Positions 13,782 through 26,097 of a stretch of 64,000 bases of DNA are shown here, piece by piece (positions within the stretch are counted from its first letter, which is position 1; each line of letters starts with the position of its first letter). Below the pieces are notes generated by a model. The model was not told where the DNA came from. It saw nothing but the letters and a program-made list of their open reading frames with translations, and ran no database searches. The position numbers were made by a program, and so were the translations under genes. Source of the stretch: Parapristionchus giblindavisi (taxonomy: Eukaryota > Nematoda > Chromadorea > Rhabditida > Diplogasteridae); assembly GCA_943737045.1 (NCBI GenBank), contig CALSFV010000345.1, positions 1-64,000 of the forward strand. The letters run 5' to 3'.

Positions 13782-16700
13782 ATGATGACACCGGAGGAGA
13801 TGCGTGCATTATGTGCAGGGATAACCAAGAATGATACAATACTCGTATATGATGAAACAAATGTGGATCCACAAAGGGTATTTATCTTATTGTTAATACC
13901 TTTTTCTATATTTCTCTCAAAAGTGTAACTTCTCAAAATATAGTGTAGTTCTTGTTCTCTCGAGTATACTAAACATGACTTCATCTTCAATATCTCAAAT
14001 GGGAAGGCTTATCGAGCACCAAAAGTGTACATGTATTTCAAAATTCGTTGCATCAAATGTTATCTGTGAAGGGGGCAGATGTTTTTGAAAATGTAGGAGG
14101 AGGAAGAGAAGGTGTGAAGTGTTGAATGAAGATGATGTATAGGCCTTTACTTGAATAGATGAAATAGTTTCTATTCATTCTCTCATGTCTCTTCACAAGT
14201 ATTACTTAGGTTATGATATTGATCTTGAACAAATTTATATTGACTGTATCCAAAAAATAAAGGTACTGCACTTACTTCGTAGATTGATCGATCTATTAAT
14301 CGATAATGTTAAGGTCTACGATGCACTTCCACATCCTGAAGGTGTCGATTGTAGATTATTCATCTCTGCAGGTATTTACTTATCACCTTAACACTTAAGT
14401 ATCCTTAAGTATCTATCCTTATCTGATGACTTAGTCATAAGATTCATTTGTTCAGATGCACCGCACACACTAGGCACTCAACTCCTTATGACGACTATTT
14501 TCGTATTTTTATCGATTATTGGAATTGTTGGCAACTTTCTCGTTATTACAGTAGTCCGAAAAGTGAAAGGAATGGTGAGTACATCGTGAACTAACTATAT
14601 TCTTGTACTCGTATGGTTAGATGATATAGGTATATGTGTCCTTTAAGGGGTTTTCTTGGTCAATATGACATGGCTATTTCCCCCTTCAAATCCCCCTTTG
14701 TAAATAACATCCGATAGTTGAGAAAAGGAGAATAAGTAGAGAATAAAATAGGGACATGGTTTCATAAAAATGGAACTTTATAACATTAGATAGATTAATA
14801 TTTTTTGATAGTTTATTCATAGTTCAAACAATGATGAATATTTCACATATACAATGGACTTTCAATGTAGGTGTCAGACACTTTTTGAAAAGATAGTAAA
14901 AGAAAAAAGAATAAGTTGTGTGTAATGGGTACTGTGTTATCATTAATTATCTGCATTTATGTCCATATCAAAATAGTATTTATCATCGACGTTTTTACGT
15001 GACATGTGAGAGATGCGTTTACCATTCAATTGAGTAAACAGGAAATGTTTGTTAATTTAGATAACGCCAACAAATTGTTATTTGACATCTTTGGCCATAT
15101 CGGACTCGTTATTCTTCATAGCTACAACTCCAACAGAGATTGGATATCTCTACTCTTCTGATTATCATTTTGGATCTGTTGGTACGAGAATCATATGATG
15201 ACATTTGAGTAAACATCTAAATGTTTGAACAACAAAATATGACATTTATGATTTTGTAAATGTTATTCATTGAAGAGTAAATTTCAATGTTGAAAGATTC
15301 AACATTTAGATCTACGAATTTTAATTTTTCGATTAGCTAAGATTATTGATTGCAGGTTGTGCAGTATTTACATTTCTTCCATTCTTTGCTATAAATCTCT
15401 CATCATTGAGTATAACAGCCTTTACTCTTGAGAGATATTATGGAATTTGTGCACCCTACAAAGCAAGGTTAATTCATTATTTTTATACCAATGTACATAA
15501 ATAGATTGTCCAGTTAATTAGAACAAAAGAATCTACGAAATGGATAGAAACTAGAGATATGATCATAGAATGTGGATAGATTATAGAGGGTGAGAACGAG
15601 AGGGGATATTGTATTGGTTTGTGGATATAGAGAGGATATTGTTTGATGATACTAGAGGAAGAATACTACACACTCAGTACTTGGATCATATATCATGACA
15701 AAACTTTCTAGAGATCAATCTACAAACTATTCATAAATCAATGAATCAATTCATATTTATTGATTGATTTTCAGACAAATGTGTACGGTAGAACGAGCGA
15801 AGTTGATACTAAAGTTCATATGGGGATTCGCTATTCTCTATAATTCTCCATGGCTGTTCCTGGCTAAGGTAAATGGAGTAAATTGACTGTGTTTATGATT
15901 GAGTATCATATTTGAGGTGGAAAACTACAATGATGGGACGAAAGGCTGCTCATTCCGATTAAAAAGGGACAATATTGCATATCAGGTAAAGTATATTGAC
16001 TGAGTATCATACGACAGTAATCATTTTGACTGCGTATCTTATCCTGAGTATCATTCCAGATAGTCTTCGCTATGGATTTTCTCATGTTCTATGTCATTCC
16101 AATGGCACTCAATATCTTCATTTACATCAAGATCTATTTTGTATTGATTGCCTGTGGGGACAAATTGAAGTCGACTGAAGTTAATCTCATAGCAGGTACG
16201 ATAGTTTTGGATTACGGTATGGAATACTGTGGGAATTGACCTTTTGGTCGGATAGTCACGTGATCCTTTTTCCAAGAAATTTAGTGCATATAGGTCCTTA
16301 TTGAAGTCTTTTGAAGTGAATAATGAATGAAATGAATGAATGAAAATTGTCCTTCCTCTTTTCATCCCTCTTTCTAGACGGAGATTTTAAAATGAAAACT
16401 CGCGAATGTCTATATAAATCTATTATATATTGCCTAATTGTAAGCAAGGGACAAGTGATATGCAAGAAATTAGCACTGCCATTCATCAATCCTCTAGTGA
16501 AGTAGTAAAAGTGCGGACTAGATAGCGTAACGTCACTCGTTCGAAATTTTATGCCGAACTTTCCAATTTTCAAAAATACTCACATTTGTCTGTACTATTA
16601 ACAGGGGAAGTATGAAAATTCGCAATGATACGACTTGACTCTTTTATGACTACTCATCCACGAACAAAAGTTTCATTACATCCAAAAAGTAATTCAAAGG

Positions 16701-18269
16701 CAAATCACACTGGTACGGAAATGGATGGGTGTCTATAGCTTTTGAATCGCGAATTTTAATTAAACCTCATTATTAACTCTTAAATGAAATAAGCGAGACA
16801 CAAAACTCTACCGGGTTGTTCTGTTCCTTTATAAAAGTAACTGGAGAAATGACCCCTTCCCTTCTAACTCTTTATTTTTATTTTTCCAAAATATCAACAA
16901 AATACAAGAAAACGTTTATCTGATCTGTATATCTTTATCTGTTTATCTGATATTAATGTTTCATTGTCCAAAGTTCATCGCATCATTAGAAAATAAGCAC
17001 AGAAGATCACAATTAGTAGAGTGATTATCGATTGAATCAATGAATTATTGTAGGAAAGACATCAAATAGTGAAGAAGGATGTCCTACTTCTGCTCCAACT
17101 CCTAGTGATTTTAATGTGAGTGGAGGAAGATCAAGAGCAAGTACAAGAGGAGGAAAGAATTCGGTATGATTGATATTTGATCTTTGATCTTTGATTTAGT
17201 GAATGTTCACTTTCTCACTGTCTTCTATCATTGTTTTTATCTTCAGTCAGTCTTTTTCGTTTCTAGGATGTACCCAGCTCTAGATAAGGTTGTTATATCA
17301 CAAAGATATATGAATGTTGTCAATGATCTTTCGCTATGCACTTTAGAGATCAAAAGATCAAAGATCAAAGATCGCTTTGCATTTCATTGTGATCTATAGC
17401 ACACGTTAACGGCGGTTCAATGATATTAGCTTAGAGGGTGGAGTCGGAGTTGTCGAATCGCCGTGGCGTTTGCATGAAATGCTCTTTCTATTCGATTCAT
17501 TGATGGTCATGGAATAATCGATCAATCTCCCTTCATCTTGTATTTTATGAATAAATAGATTGATTGATTAAATATTGGATATTGAAGAATATTTCCTTTT
17601 TCGCTAAATTAGCAGAGATTCATGTTCACTTCACAACACTCTTTTCTATTTGTGTGAAATGATCGAGTCACTAACATGCACATATAATATGTGGTACCTG
17701 TAAATATGAGTGATCAATCGATAATCAATTGATTATTTGTGTTCATTTCAGGTAGTCAAGATGTTAGCTGTTGTCGTATTGGTATTCGCCACATGTTGGT
17801 TCCCATATCGTGCCATGGTCTTCTACAATTCATTCTCCCATACAATATGGGATCCTGATTGGTAGGTTAATGCACTTTCTTACTTTTTCAACTACAGTAT
17901 CTTTATGGATTACTGTAGTTCATGACAACTAATCAATCGATAATTATAGGTTTATATTCTTCTCGAAGACATTGATCTTCATTAATTGTGCGATCAACCC
18001 TATTCTATACAATTTGATGTCACAACGATTCCGAAATGCTTTCAAGGTCCTTCTGAGTGGAAATGGAAAGAGTAGAAGTTTCTCTCCAAGTAAGCACTCA
18101 ATTATTGATTGATTGAATTGATTTAATCAATATTTCAGCAATGACAGCATATTCTCGAACAAAGACCATGACTGTAGTTGATAGAGAAGGACGAACAACA
18201 AAGGCTCCTCTTACTCCAATGAGTACTAAAGATGAATTGAAATCATTAGTTAATGATGAGACTCCCTGA
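13782..18269 (+). CDS. trhr-1: Thyrotropin-releasing-hormone-receptor-like neuropeptide GPCR
   Basis: A class A peptide receptor of the plasma membrane. Fourteen exons keep frame: 13782-13877, 13944-14046, 14210-14262, 14314-14371, 14456-14574, 15061-15181, 15356-15467, 15775-15868, 15917-15985, 16060-16195, 17054-17163, 17752-17861, 17950-18089 and 18139-18269, giving 483 aa. Visible marks are the TM1 Gly-Asn (IVGNFLVITVV), TM2 LTSLAISDSLFF, a TM3 Cys and ERYYGIC (the DRY position), an ECL2 Cys in GTKGCSF, TM6 ATCWFPYR and TM7 NPILYNLMSQRFR. TM4, TM6 and TM7 closely resemble vertebrate TRH receptors, e.g. KMLAVVV...WFPYR and INCAINPILYNLMSQ. The N-terminal region (first three exons, about 84 codons) is the weakest part; the second exon was chosen because it restores phase. 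The ATG follows a good acceptor (TTCGTTGTAG), consistent with trans-splicing. Family assignment is strong; the orthologue symbol is by C. elegans analogy. Confidence 0.85.
16370..16600 (+). mobile_element. tRNA-derived SINE-like element, copy 2, inside the GPCR intron
   Basis: Matches copy 1 (1525-1745) across ACAAGTGATATGCAAGAAAT, the tRNA-like core and the following GAACTTTCC.ATTTTCAAAA stretch. The A box (TAGTGAAGTAG) and B box (CGTTCGAAATT) are degenerate. It sits in the 858-nt intron between the TM5 exon and the third-loop exon, in the host gene's orientation. Confidence 0.65.
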
Positions 18270-19034
18270 TCTACCGTATATATCGATTATTATTAGTTAC
18301 AGTAATCTCTCTCATATCCCCCTTATATCGATTCTCTTCCTTCATGTGCTACAGTATTTTTTGTCATTGGTGAAACCTTCAATTCTTCTCATGTAACGTG
18401 ACCATACATACTTTCTACGTGCAAAGTAATAGCTCTAATAATCATCATTCAATTACTGGTACTATAATATACAGTAGTATTACCGTACTCCCGTATATCT
18501 TCCTGTTATCGATTGATTCCTTGTATGTCCTTTAATCTTCATCAACGGGTTTATCTACAGATATCCAGTGACCATAGCTTTAGTTTGTTTGTACATTCAG
18601 AACTTCTTAAGTATTATTTGCTTCTGCTGAAATAGGCACCGATCGATATATTATATATGAATCGACACGGATTATCTTGACTGAGTATGCGGCCATTTAC
18701 TTTGTAAATATAATTACCGACTTTTGCGCTTCAAGTGAATAAACGAATTTAATTTATTCATGTCTTGCGAAGAAACGAAAAAAGACAGAAAAAGAGAAAT
18801 AGTTATGAAAAAAGTGGGAACAAATTGAAAATAATAATTTAGGGAACTCAGACAATGGTTACCGTATGGAATATAAAATCGTTTTTAAAATGAGTCTCAC
18901 TACGAATCTATCGATCAAATTATGCAAATCATACGGTACTCAATTTATAGTTTGAGCGCTTCGTTGTTCACTTTTTCGCAGTCTTTTTTTTCCTTTTTTC
19001 AGGCTTCATTTCGCTTATTTTCTCATTCCAGAAG
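18270..19034. other. 3' flank of the GPCR and upstream region of TRAP-beta
   Basis: Contains several TACAGTA/TACCGTA words typical of this genome. No other gene is recognised. A pyrimidine stretch ending TTTTTTCAGG near 19000 and an acceptor-like TTCCAG just before 19031 suggest trans-splicing of the downstream gene. Confidence 0.5.
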
Positions 19035-20264
19035 ATGACGAATCTCATTCTTCTCGCATGTTGTCTTGCTGCTGTACTGGTAAGGAGTTTAAAGCTAACC
19101 CCTGTTTATTTAATTATTCGACTCGAATCGAAAGTGATGCTATTACAACATTCAGATCATCTTATTCAACTACATTTCAGGGTTCGGATGGGGAGGTGGA
19201 TAGACCGTGGCTGTTGGTGAAGAGGTTTGCGATACTTTATACTGCGTGATAAGATGAATGATATTGTAGAGAGTTCCTTAGTCGTGTCTTACCTGTCAAT
19301 AAGGAGATCTCGATTGTTCTTACTGCTGTCAACGTGGGAAAGGAGAATGCTCACGAGTTAGTCCCCATATGAAATGCATGTCTCCTTCATTCAATCAATC
19401 TGTTTTCAGTGTTAAACTGTCTCTCTACTCTAACTTCAGTAAGACTCTGTTCAAGACTCGTGGACTCCGATCGGTTAGATCAACTTAGTGTTCATAACAA
19501 GTTTAACTATCTTTGTAGGCTGTCTTCCCTGTAATCAGAAGTGGAGAAAGTGTCACTCATGTCATCTCCGTTACTCTCACCAGATTGCCTGTTATCAGAG
19601 AAGATTACCTGGTAATTCATTTGAATCATATCATTTAATAATTATTAATTGTTAGACTGAACATGAGAAGTACATGGATGTGGTTGCTGCTTCTGCTTCA
19701 GTTGTCTACTAGTGAGTATTGATATGTTGATTAGTCAACGATCATATATTTTCAGTGGCAGTGATGAAAAACGATACTACTCTCTTACTGCTTCTGCAGA
19801 TAAAGATTGTAAGTGTCCATTTACAGAGTATTGATTGATAGTGTCGTTATAGATCCCCACTTCGTGTCTGAAATCGCCGCTGCCAAGTATGCTGGAACTG
19901 ATTGCATGGTATATATTATTGATTTCTATATATATATATAGTGATATATTGATTGATTGTAGCCATGGATAATATTCGGTGCGCTGATGTCATTGACTAC
20001 TCTTCTTTCTCTTGCTAAAGTCATTGGAATTCGGTCAAGATATGGTGGTGAACCGAAGAGAAGAGTATTCTCTTCTAGAAGAAAGGGAGATTCTGATGAT
20101 GTCAGTTTATGTCTATTTGTATTTCTTAATTATGCAAATTCTTTTGTTCAATGGCACTTACCTTCTAACAAAGGAATCTTTGTCTTCTAAATTATCATAA
20201 TTTATTTATTGTTTAGAATTCGTTCACAGACAAGACGAAGAATAGACAGAGAAAGTCAATGTAA
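19035..20264 (+). CDS. trap-2: Translocon-associated protein beta-like (SSR2) subunit
   Basis: A probable ER-membrane subunit of the TRAP complex, which assists Sec61 during protein import. Ten exons keep frame: 19035-19079, 19181-19224, 19270-19356, 19410-19473, 19519-19611, 19656-19711, 19756-19808, 19853-19908, 19963-20100 and 20217-20264, giving 227 aa. Order: a short signal peptide (MTNLILLACCLAAVL), a luminal beta-sandwich region with the family-like NVGKENAHDVKLSL and SGESVTHVISVTLTRL segments, one membrane helix (WIIFGALMSLTTLLSLAKVIG), and a basic cytosolic tail ending RQRKSM. Length and topology fit TRAP-beta (about 185 aa in mammals), with a longer tail here. The match rests on the NVG..A.DV motif and topology; sequence identity is modest. 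An AATAAAA signal lies near 20419. The gene converges on the minus-strand orphan at 20581. Confidence 0.65.
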
Positions 20265-20580
20265 TCTATATGATGAATGTTATTCTTGCTTCATTGTGTT
20301 TTACCGCTCTCAAGAGCTTTCTAATGTATAATTGATGTTTTTATCATCTCACGCTCAATCTGTTATAGTTATAAAGAGTTTATAAGAAAACAACGTGTAA
20401 CACTTGTATGTACAGAAAATAAAAGAGTCTGAGACTATGTACAATATATCTGAAGAAAGTGAATAAAGGAACCGGAATTGTACTGTGATTGTGATAGGCA
20501 GGAGTGTGCAATTGAATGAATGCCTAATAAGTGAATCATCTTAGATACGGTAATTATCGATTGAAGACTACGGTAGAAGA

Positions 20581-22024
20581 CTAGAGGATACCCAGTTCCT
20601 GGAGTTGAACAGCACCAAAGAGACAAACTATGACGAAGATAGGAACGGTTATGGAGATACAAAGGATCCATCGAAGAGGTACTGTAATATAAGATATTGA
20701 TTGATTGATTCTCACTCTTTTCAAATCAATATTTGTCTACCAAATTTTGTCTGTTTTGAAGACTGAATGATTAGGCATTTTGATCAATTGATCCTATAGT
20801 AATTGATGAATGTACTTACATTTCTTCTTAGTCTGTGGTTGGTATACGGTAGTTGTGGTAGTTCTAATTGACGGAGATGGATCTCGATATTCACATGCAA
20901 GTGTTCCCGGTTGACTCTGTCGAGGATCATATCCACCACGGAGAGGCTGTAATCATAGATATCATTATTGATTAATCATAAATTGAACCCCTCAGTTGAA
21001 TCTTTCTCTACTAAAGTATATCATAGTCTATTCCATGTTTTGATGATATCTTGGTGATGAAGTCATATCATTTGTGAATTACCAAAGTGAAATGAATTAA
21101 CATAATACGAGTGAATATAGTAGTTACTAGACATACAGTAGTTAATCTTTGATCATCTCGATATTCATATCCGGTTGTCCCTTGTCCTCCTCTACTATCA
21201 GATCCATATCCATTCCCTCCACGAACTTGATGAACAGGCTAAAGATTACGGTAGATTGAATGAAGGACTACTGTATTTGATCTACTAACCGTTCGTGGTT
21301 GTATAGGATCAGCTCGATATTCACATGCTAATTGACCATTGTTCATATTATTTTGAGTCGTTGTCTGATTAGTATGAGATGTGTGATGACCACGAGATGA
21401 AATCGCTGATCGAACACCCTCAATATACACATTATTACTATTATTATGAGGCCACTGAACGGATTTACGTAGATTTTCTCTGTGTACCACATATGTGGTA
21501 ATCACTATACCAAATATACAGTGTACAGTAGTGTACGTACTGGTACTAATCAATATACGATGGGATCTATGATAAGGTAATAACCAACCTGATTGTATCC
21601 TCTATCATATGATTGTTGTCGTTGATTGGAAGTATATCGAATAGCTGTAAAGATCAAAGATCATTCATGGGATCCGCATCATTATAGCAATATTTTAATT
21701 TGAGCATATGTTCATAAATTTAAAAGAAGTTTTATCGTTTAATCTCTTATTTAGCGCATTGTTTTTGTCAACGAGATATCATCGTAGTCGTTAAAAAGTG
21801 AAAATAACAAAACATAAGAATAATAACGAAATGAACTAACGTGGTTGTGGTGTCCTTGTATCAGTGGCCCATTGTCCTCCTCCAATAACTGATGGTGGTC
21901 TACTTCTATTCTCATAATGTTCAAATGTCTCCATTGGAGTTAGCAGATCACTCCCTCGTTCACTATAAACCATTGGACATGGATAAACCATTGTGGTTAA
22001 CTGGTTAACCAGAGTGAATGACAC
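20581..22024 (-). CDS. Orphan tail-anchored low-complexity membrane protein
   Basis: Six minus-strand exons keep frame: 22024-21841, 21644-21589, 21454-21290, 21238-21137, 20946-20820 and 20681-20581, giving 244 aa. I do not recognise a family. Residues 1-60 are Pro/Ser-rich. The middle is rich in Gly, Gln, Asn, Thr and Tyr, with a recurring Tyr-Arg-Asp motif: LACEYRADP, GYEYRDD and LACEYRDPSP. A Thr run and basic KKK precede a single hydrophobic helix (WILCISITVPIFVIVCLFG) only about 12 residues from the C-terminus. This predicts a tail-anchored protein with a disordered cytosolic region, or a type II/III protein. There is no signal peptide. Splice sites are good (GTTAGT, GTTGGT, GTATGT, GTAAGT). 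The exact start is uncertain, since an in-frame Met also occurs at residue 12. Confidence 0.6.
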
Positions 22025-23540
22025 CCAACTAGGAGGTGTTCCCTTGTGGGGTCAAATATACTTGAGTGGGATTAGGAGGAGACTGGGATTGGAATTGGAG
22101 AATAGGGAGAGTTTCTATGGATACGAGACATTTTAGAATGAGAAGGGAACGATGAGGGTGGGATAGAAGGAAGAAGAAGGGGTTATTATGAGAGATGTGT
22201 TGAGAGACTAGTCAGATACAGAAAAAGAGATTGATCTAGTTAAGAAGATTGATTGTATTCCTTTGTATCAAACCAATCACATTTCAATTCAATTAAGGTT
22301 TTGGATGATCGAAATGAAATTGATTATCTTTTTTTGTTATTGAAAGAATGATGAATCCTTTACTCACCGACTACCCCTCATGGATTAGAGAAAAGTGGAA
22401 TGTGGAGATGGAACTGAAGAGTTATGAATTTCATGAGAAAGATCAAAGATCAATTGTGTGATAAGAGATTGAGAGAAGGAATAGATATAGATTGAGGGGC
22501 GAAGATCAAAGACCAGATTATGACGTATTATTCATGGTTGAATAGTGATTGAAGTGAATTGAATAATGGGTGAATATAGGAGTAGAGAGGGGAAATACTG
22601 AAGTGAATTAGTCTATCTATGGTAGATGGTGTGATGAGATAGAGGAGAATTAGAGATAGAGGAGGAATGAATGAATCGATAGTCACGCTCTAAGAGTAAT
22701 GGTATATACAAGGTAGAAGGGGGGAAATAGATAAGCATAGTAAGAGGAAGAGGAAATTGAAGGTCAGAAGATGTAAGAGAAGAGGAGATTGAATGGAAAC
22801 AAGTGGAGAATGAAGGATATAGAGGATATTGAATAGTATATTGATAATGTATTGATGGAATGGAAAGTGAGAGTGCCAGCTGTGAATGGTATTGAAAGTG
22901 AAGATGAGAGAGGAATGGATGAGTAGATCGAGACAGAGGCAGAGGGAGAGAAGGAGAGATACAGGTTCTATTTCCACCCTCTACAGTCTCTCCCTCTCCC
23001 TCCCTCCCTCTCTCTCTCTCTGTAGAGGATGATGATGGGTTGAAGATGATGAGAGAGAAAAGGGACAAGTGTATTTGAATTGAGATGAAGGAGAATGAGA
23101 GAGGACAAGGAGTTGTATGGATGGGTCAACTTTGGTTCAATCAACTTTATTCAATTGTATATGATAATCGATTTGTATTCTATTATGTATTCATTCTATG
23201 GATTTCATTGTATATGATATGGGACATCGTTTCAAGAGAAGAATTGAGATAGACAGAAGAGACGACAGACGTTGAAAGAATCAATCAATGACTACAGTAA
23301 CCATTAGTTATGTATTCAAGTGAAGATGATTAAATGGATATGTGATTAGATATTGATTAATTACAGTATCATTGCTATTCAGCATAGATTACTGTGGAAT
23401 GTAGTCAAGGCCATTTTGTAGATCTGGAGTATTCCTCTCATTATAGGGCCGCGCTTTGTAGATATGGGAGAAATCTTCCTCTTTCTTAAGTACACCGATA
23501 ATTGTTCATTCACTATTCCGTAGTTCATCTACATTTTGGT
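22025..23540. other. Intergenic, CT/GA-biased, no gene supported
   Basis: Contains GATCAAAGATC words near 22440 and 22504 and CT/GA-rich stretches at 22930-23030. The 151-codon minus ORF at 22613-23068 is Ser/Leu/Pro low complexity without splice logic. Confidence 0.55.
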
Positions 23541-23733
23541 CATACATTTTCGGCACTCTCGCCGTTATTTTTATATAGTGCGTCGATTTTCAAAATATGG
23601 TGGGTCGATTTATAAAATTCGTTTTTTTCTGAATAAAAAGGTTCATTTTTAGCTTATTTTCGCATGAACTGATTGAATATGAGCCATATATGGTGTTTCA
23701 TATCCTCGCATTACGAGGATATGAAAATGTGTG
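23541..23733. mobile_element. MITE family A, copy 1 (8-bp target duplication)
   Basis: Terminal inverted repeats: the left end starts CATACATTTTCGGCAC, and the right end ends GAGGATATGAAAATGTGTG. Flanks are ATTTTGGT (23533-23540) and ATTTTAGT (23734-23741), an 8-bp target duplication with one mismatch. A second copy, with a perfect 8-bp duplication, lies at 49701-49875. The interior repeats a TATATAGTG.GTCGAT-type word. The 8-bp duplication points to hAT-like mobilisation; no transposase is present. Confidence 0.8.
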
Positions 23734-23741
23734 ATTTTAGT

Positions 23742-24540
23742 CATTGGCATTTAAGTGAGATAGAGTAGGGAAATGGAAAAGATATGGTATAAGAGATGGG
23801 GATATTGTACCCAAATGAATAGAGGAATGAAATGAATTGATAGTTTAATAAGACGAATTCTTTTTTACTCTTCATAAATCATTTGATCAGTATCATAATG
23901 AATCAATATAATCCATATATCTTTTCTCCTCTTCAATATTATATCTTCATCATACGATCGATGAGTTTGATATTTGGAAAGAAGAAGTATTTGAAGTATA
24001 TTTGGAGTGAGTGTGAACCCATGAACCAATGGAGGGGAATAAAGTACTATCTAAGAATGAATTGGAATGAATCATAAGAGAATCACTTCATATTAGGGTG
24101 GATTCTAGGTTGACCAGGGCTTGAATTTTTTGTAAATATTTGTTAGATTTTTTAAACCTAAAATTTAACAAAAAATTTCTATGTTTAAATGCATTTTTTT
24201 AGCAATTCTAACACATTATTTCTATTATGATTGTTGATAAGAACATTCAACAATAGAATCAATCGAATTCTGAAATTTGAGAATTATAATTGAATAACGA
24301 AAAATGCAGAATCCACAGAACTCTGCTGAAGGAGAACTTTACCAATACATGTAGTCGTGAAACTTCTTCTAAAAGAGTCTGTCTTGAATAATATCGACTG
24401 ATTTCATGAATTTTTTGAATTTTTAAAAATCATTTAAAAAAATCAGAAAATCCCAACCCAGTCATTACCCCAGAAAGGAGGGTTGGGTTGGTTGAATATG
24501 AATGACATGACAATATCATAGTCATTATCAAATAGTAGAT
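23742..24540. other. AT-rich intergenic DNA
   Basis: Nothing is recognised beyond low-complexity A/T stretches and a GGGTTGGGTTGG word near 24480. Confidence 0.5.
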
Positions 24541-25992
24541 GGAATTAATGAGGGAAAGGGGAAGGGGAGAGGGAGAGATGGCTCAGACAATCAATGGCGC
24601 CCTTTACTCTATTCTATTCTCAATATTCATATTGAATATAGTTAATTAGAGATTGTTGAAGATATTATTAACGTATTAGTTTTTCTGTACGTAAAATATT
24701 GACATCATGAGAAGGGAGTATATCTGATTGATTACTTCGTTCATAAACATGAAATCACAGGGTCCATTTCATCTAGTTTCCATTGTCCTATCTGTATATC
24801 TCTCCCTCTCCATCTCCTTCTCTCTCCCTCTCTCTCTCTCTCTCATCATAATACACTCTTCATCTTCTATATCATCATCATTTTCATCCTATTCAGGATG
24901 TATTTTAATCTCACTACTCTTATCTCTCCCTCTCCCTCTCATCCTCCTCTCCTCTCCTCTTCTCTCTCTCCATCTGTATCTCTCACTTCCCTTCCCTCTC
25001 TCATCTCTCCCTCTCTTTCTCTATCGTCTCTTCATATTTCTTCCGTCTCTCATCATTGTCGGGTAGGATGAAAGGGGTCGCTATCAGTTGTCGGTGTCCC
25101 TTTCATGTCAAGAGAGAGAGGGAGACGAAGAAGAAGAAGAAGAATAAGGGAGGAGAGGGTCTCTTTCCATCCTCTCCTCTAATGACAAATGATGATTGCT
25201 TGTCTTATTTTCCTCCTTCCTCTCCCTTTCCCCTCTCTCCCTCTCCCTTTCCCTTCTCTCCCTCTCCCTTTCCCTTCTCTCCCTCTCCTTCTCTTCTTCT
25301 TTCATCTGCCCCTTCGGCATTCCCATCACATACTAGTGATAGAGAGGATGAGATTATCAAGGTACATATCTTTAATCTCCCCTCCTCCTCCTCTTATTTC
25401 TCTCTCTCTCTCCCTCTCCTCTCATCCCACATTCGCCGTCCTCTTTCATCTTCTCACTTCATTCATTTTGATGTCATGAATTTGTCCTAACTTATGTCCT
25501 CAATGAACTATTGTTCTCCTCTCTGAGTACTGTATCTCTCGTTATTGACAGCGTTATATAGATGATTCACGCACTATGAGATATGAATATGACTCTATCT
25601 ATTATTTCATTATCATTATCATTACTATTCTTATTCTCGTTATTATTATTATTAATAATAATTTGTATGACGTACATTCGTGCTCTATCTGTTTATAATG
25701 AACTGACCCTTTCTTCTTCTTCTTCTCTTCTACAAACTTCTTCTTCTGCGTCTTCCGCGATTGTTGTGTAAAGCCATTCCAACCCATTCTCTACCTCTCT
25801 CTCCCTCTAGAATCTCTCCCTCTCCTTTTCCCTCCCTCTCCCTCTCTCTCTCTACCCATTCCTTTTGATGGTCTTCATTTCATCTCCATTCAATGTGATC
25901 ATCTTCAACGATGTTTTCTACCGGAAGAAGACACGAGGGATGATGATGACTGACTGACTGACGAGAAGATCCATTTCACCCCCCCCCCTTCT

Positions 25993-26097
25993 ACCTCTCC
26001 CTCTCCCTCTCCCTCTCCCTCTCCCTCTCCCTCTCCCTCTCCCTCTCCCTCTCCCTCTCCCTCTCCCTCTCCCTCTCCCTCTCCCTCTCCCTCTCCC
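25993..26097. repeat. (CTCTCC)n perfect array
   Basis: About 100 bp of uninterrupted pyrimidine hexamers, bounded by C runs on both sides. Confidence 0.95.

Noticed and set aside
22613..23068. 151-codon minus-strand ORF
   Set aside because: Ser/Leu/Pro low complexity over a CT-rich tract, with no splice or start context.
25108..25329. Arg/Glu-rich minus ORF looking like a nuclear RS/RE protein
   Set aside because: Direct translation of a GAGAGG tract.
24728..25490. Overlapping hydrophobic ORFs on the + strand
   Set aside because: Apparent membrane segments are leucine/serine runs from CTC repeats.
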